Origin: an uncultured Parabacteroides sp.
GTDB lineage: Bacteria; Bacteroidota; Bacteroidia; Bacteroidales; Tannerellaceae
NCBI GenBank assembly: GCA_944325345.1
Contig: CALUZV010000021.1
Span: 1 to 63,797 of the forward strand
Reading direction: 5' to 3'
DNA: 63,797 bases
Below the pieces are notes generated by a model. The model made no database searches, was not told the origin of the DNA, and worked only from the letters and a program-made list of their open reading frames with translations. Every line of letters begins with the position of its first letter. Position 1 is the first letter of the stretch. Below, in pieces: positions 63,574-63,797 of the stretch. A program made the translations under genes and the position numbers.

Positions 63574-63703
63574 GCATCAAGCGTTGATGCCGGTCGTCAT
63601 CACCTCCGAGTGAGCCTCGCCATTCGATGCGAGTGTGCCCCGTCATCTGCACCGAGTGTGCTTCGCCATTCGGTGTGAGTGCCGGGGCTCACTCGATGTG
63701 GAT
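63574..63703. repeat. Palindromic tandem array J (23-bp unit)
   Basis: The array opens with the perfect-arm hairpin GCATCAA-GCG-TTGATGC (63574-63590). It continues with 23-bp units: CATTCG at 63621, CATCTG at 63644, CATTCG at 63667 and CACTCG at 63690. It ends in GATGCAA. Head, unit and tail correspond to array D. It lies between the 5S rRNA terminator and the glycosyltransferase operon. Confidence 0.88.
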
Positions 63704-63708
63704 GCAAA

Positions 63709-63741
63709 CAAAAAGAGCCATCCCCTCTTCGGGAACAGCTC
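63709..63741 (-). terminator. Terminator of the rRNA operon
   Basis: On the minus strand an 11-bp stem (GAGCTGTTCCC, loop GAAGA, GGGGATGGCTC, with three G-U pairs) is followed by TTTTTG. It lies 14 nt beyond the 5S rRNA 3' end. Confidence 0.85.
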
Positions 63742-63754
63742 TCTTCTTTCTAAA

Positions 63755-63797
63755 ACGGCGGCTACCTACTCTCCCACTGTTACGCAGTACCATCGGC
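63755..63797 (-). rRNA. 5S ribosomal RNA, 3' end (partial)
   Basis: The minus strand reads GCCGATGGTACTGCG and then GTGGGAGAGTAGGTAGCCGCC, the conserved 3' part of bacterial 5S rRNA (helices IV/V and closing strand of helix I). The gene continues past the right edge. 23S and 16S genes are expected further right. The exact 3' end may be off by two or three bases. Confidence 0.9.

Overview
The window is a chromosomal segment of a Bacteroidota bacterium of the order Bacteroidales, most likely Parabacteroides or a close relative in Tannerellaceae. Evidence: promoters of the Bacteroidota type (a -7 box TAnnTTTG, sometimes with TTG or TTTG about 20 bp upstream), no Shine-Dalgarno motifs, a MurF-alanine racemase fusion, a GSCFA protein, a short CstA, and a secreted protein ending in what I recognise as the DUF6383-type C-terminal domain typical of Parabacteroides. 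The assignment rests on recalled family distributions, not on a search.

Layout. 1-6700: on the minus strand, a TolC / membrane-fusion / ABC ATPase / MacB-type permease efflux set, followed by a LytS-like histidine kinase and a LytTR response regulator. 6.7-15 kb: beta-propeller lipoprotein, long-chain acyl-CoA ligase, topA, a Cys-rich DUF3109-like protein, gpmI. 15.4-19.1 kb: a low-GC surface-protein gene split by one in-frame stop, behind a leader with a promoter, tiny ORFs and a strong intrinsic terminator. 19.2-33.6 kb: housekeeping genes (mrp, trmB, a glycosyltransferase, ahcY, a DEAD-box helicase, mgtE, rsmA) and a plus-strand operon of flippase-like protein, pepD and uvrA. 33.6-35.2 kb: a gene-poor stretch with two repeat arrays, a candidate structured RNA, a small HTH gene and a promoter/terminator unit. 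35.2-43 kb: endonuclease/phosphatase lipoprotein, YrdC/YciO protein, fabI, murF-alr, GSCFA protein, cstA. 43.1-58.9 kb: the division and cell-wall (dcw) cluster, rsmH-ftsL-ftsI-murE-mraY-murD-ftsW-murG-murC-ftsQ-ftsA-ftsZ-yqeY, on the minus strand and closed by a clean terminator. 59.3-63.5 kb: four translationally linked glycosyltransferase genes, one fused to a WaaP/Kdo-kinase-like domain. The right edge enters the 3' end of a 5S rRNA gene and its terminator.

The most unusual signal is a set of intergenic arrays of short palindromes. Eleven blocks at ten loci have unit lengths of 41-42 bp (seven loci) or 23 bp (three loci), and at most loci the sequence is specific to that locus. In several 41-42 bp arrays two different palindromes alternate, with dyad centres every 20.5-21 bp (about two helical turns). 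Every array with both flanks visible lies upstream of at least one gene start, and one lies inside the dcw cluster. The regular spacing combined with unrelated sequences suggests selection on geometry or on a local amplification mechanism. I know of no described system that matches.
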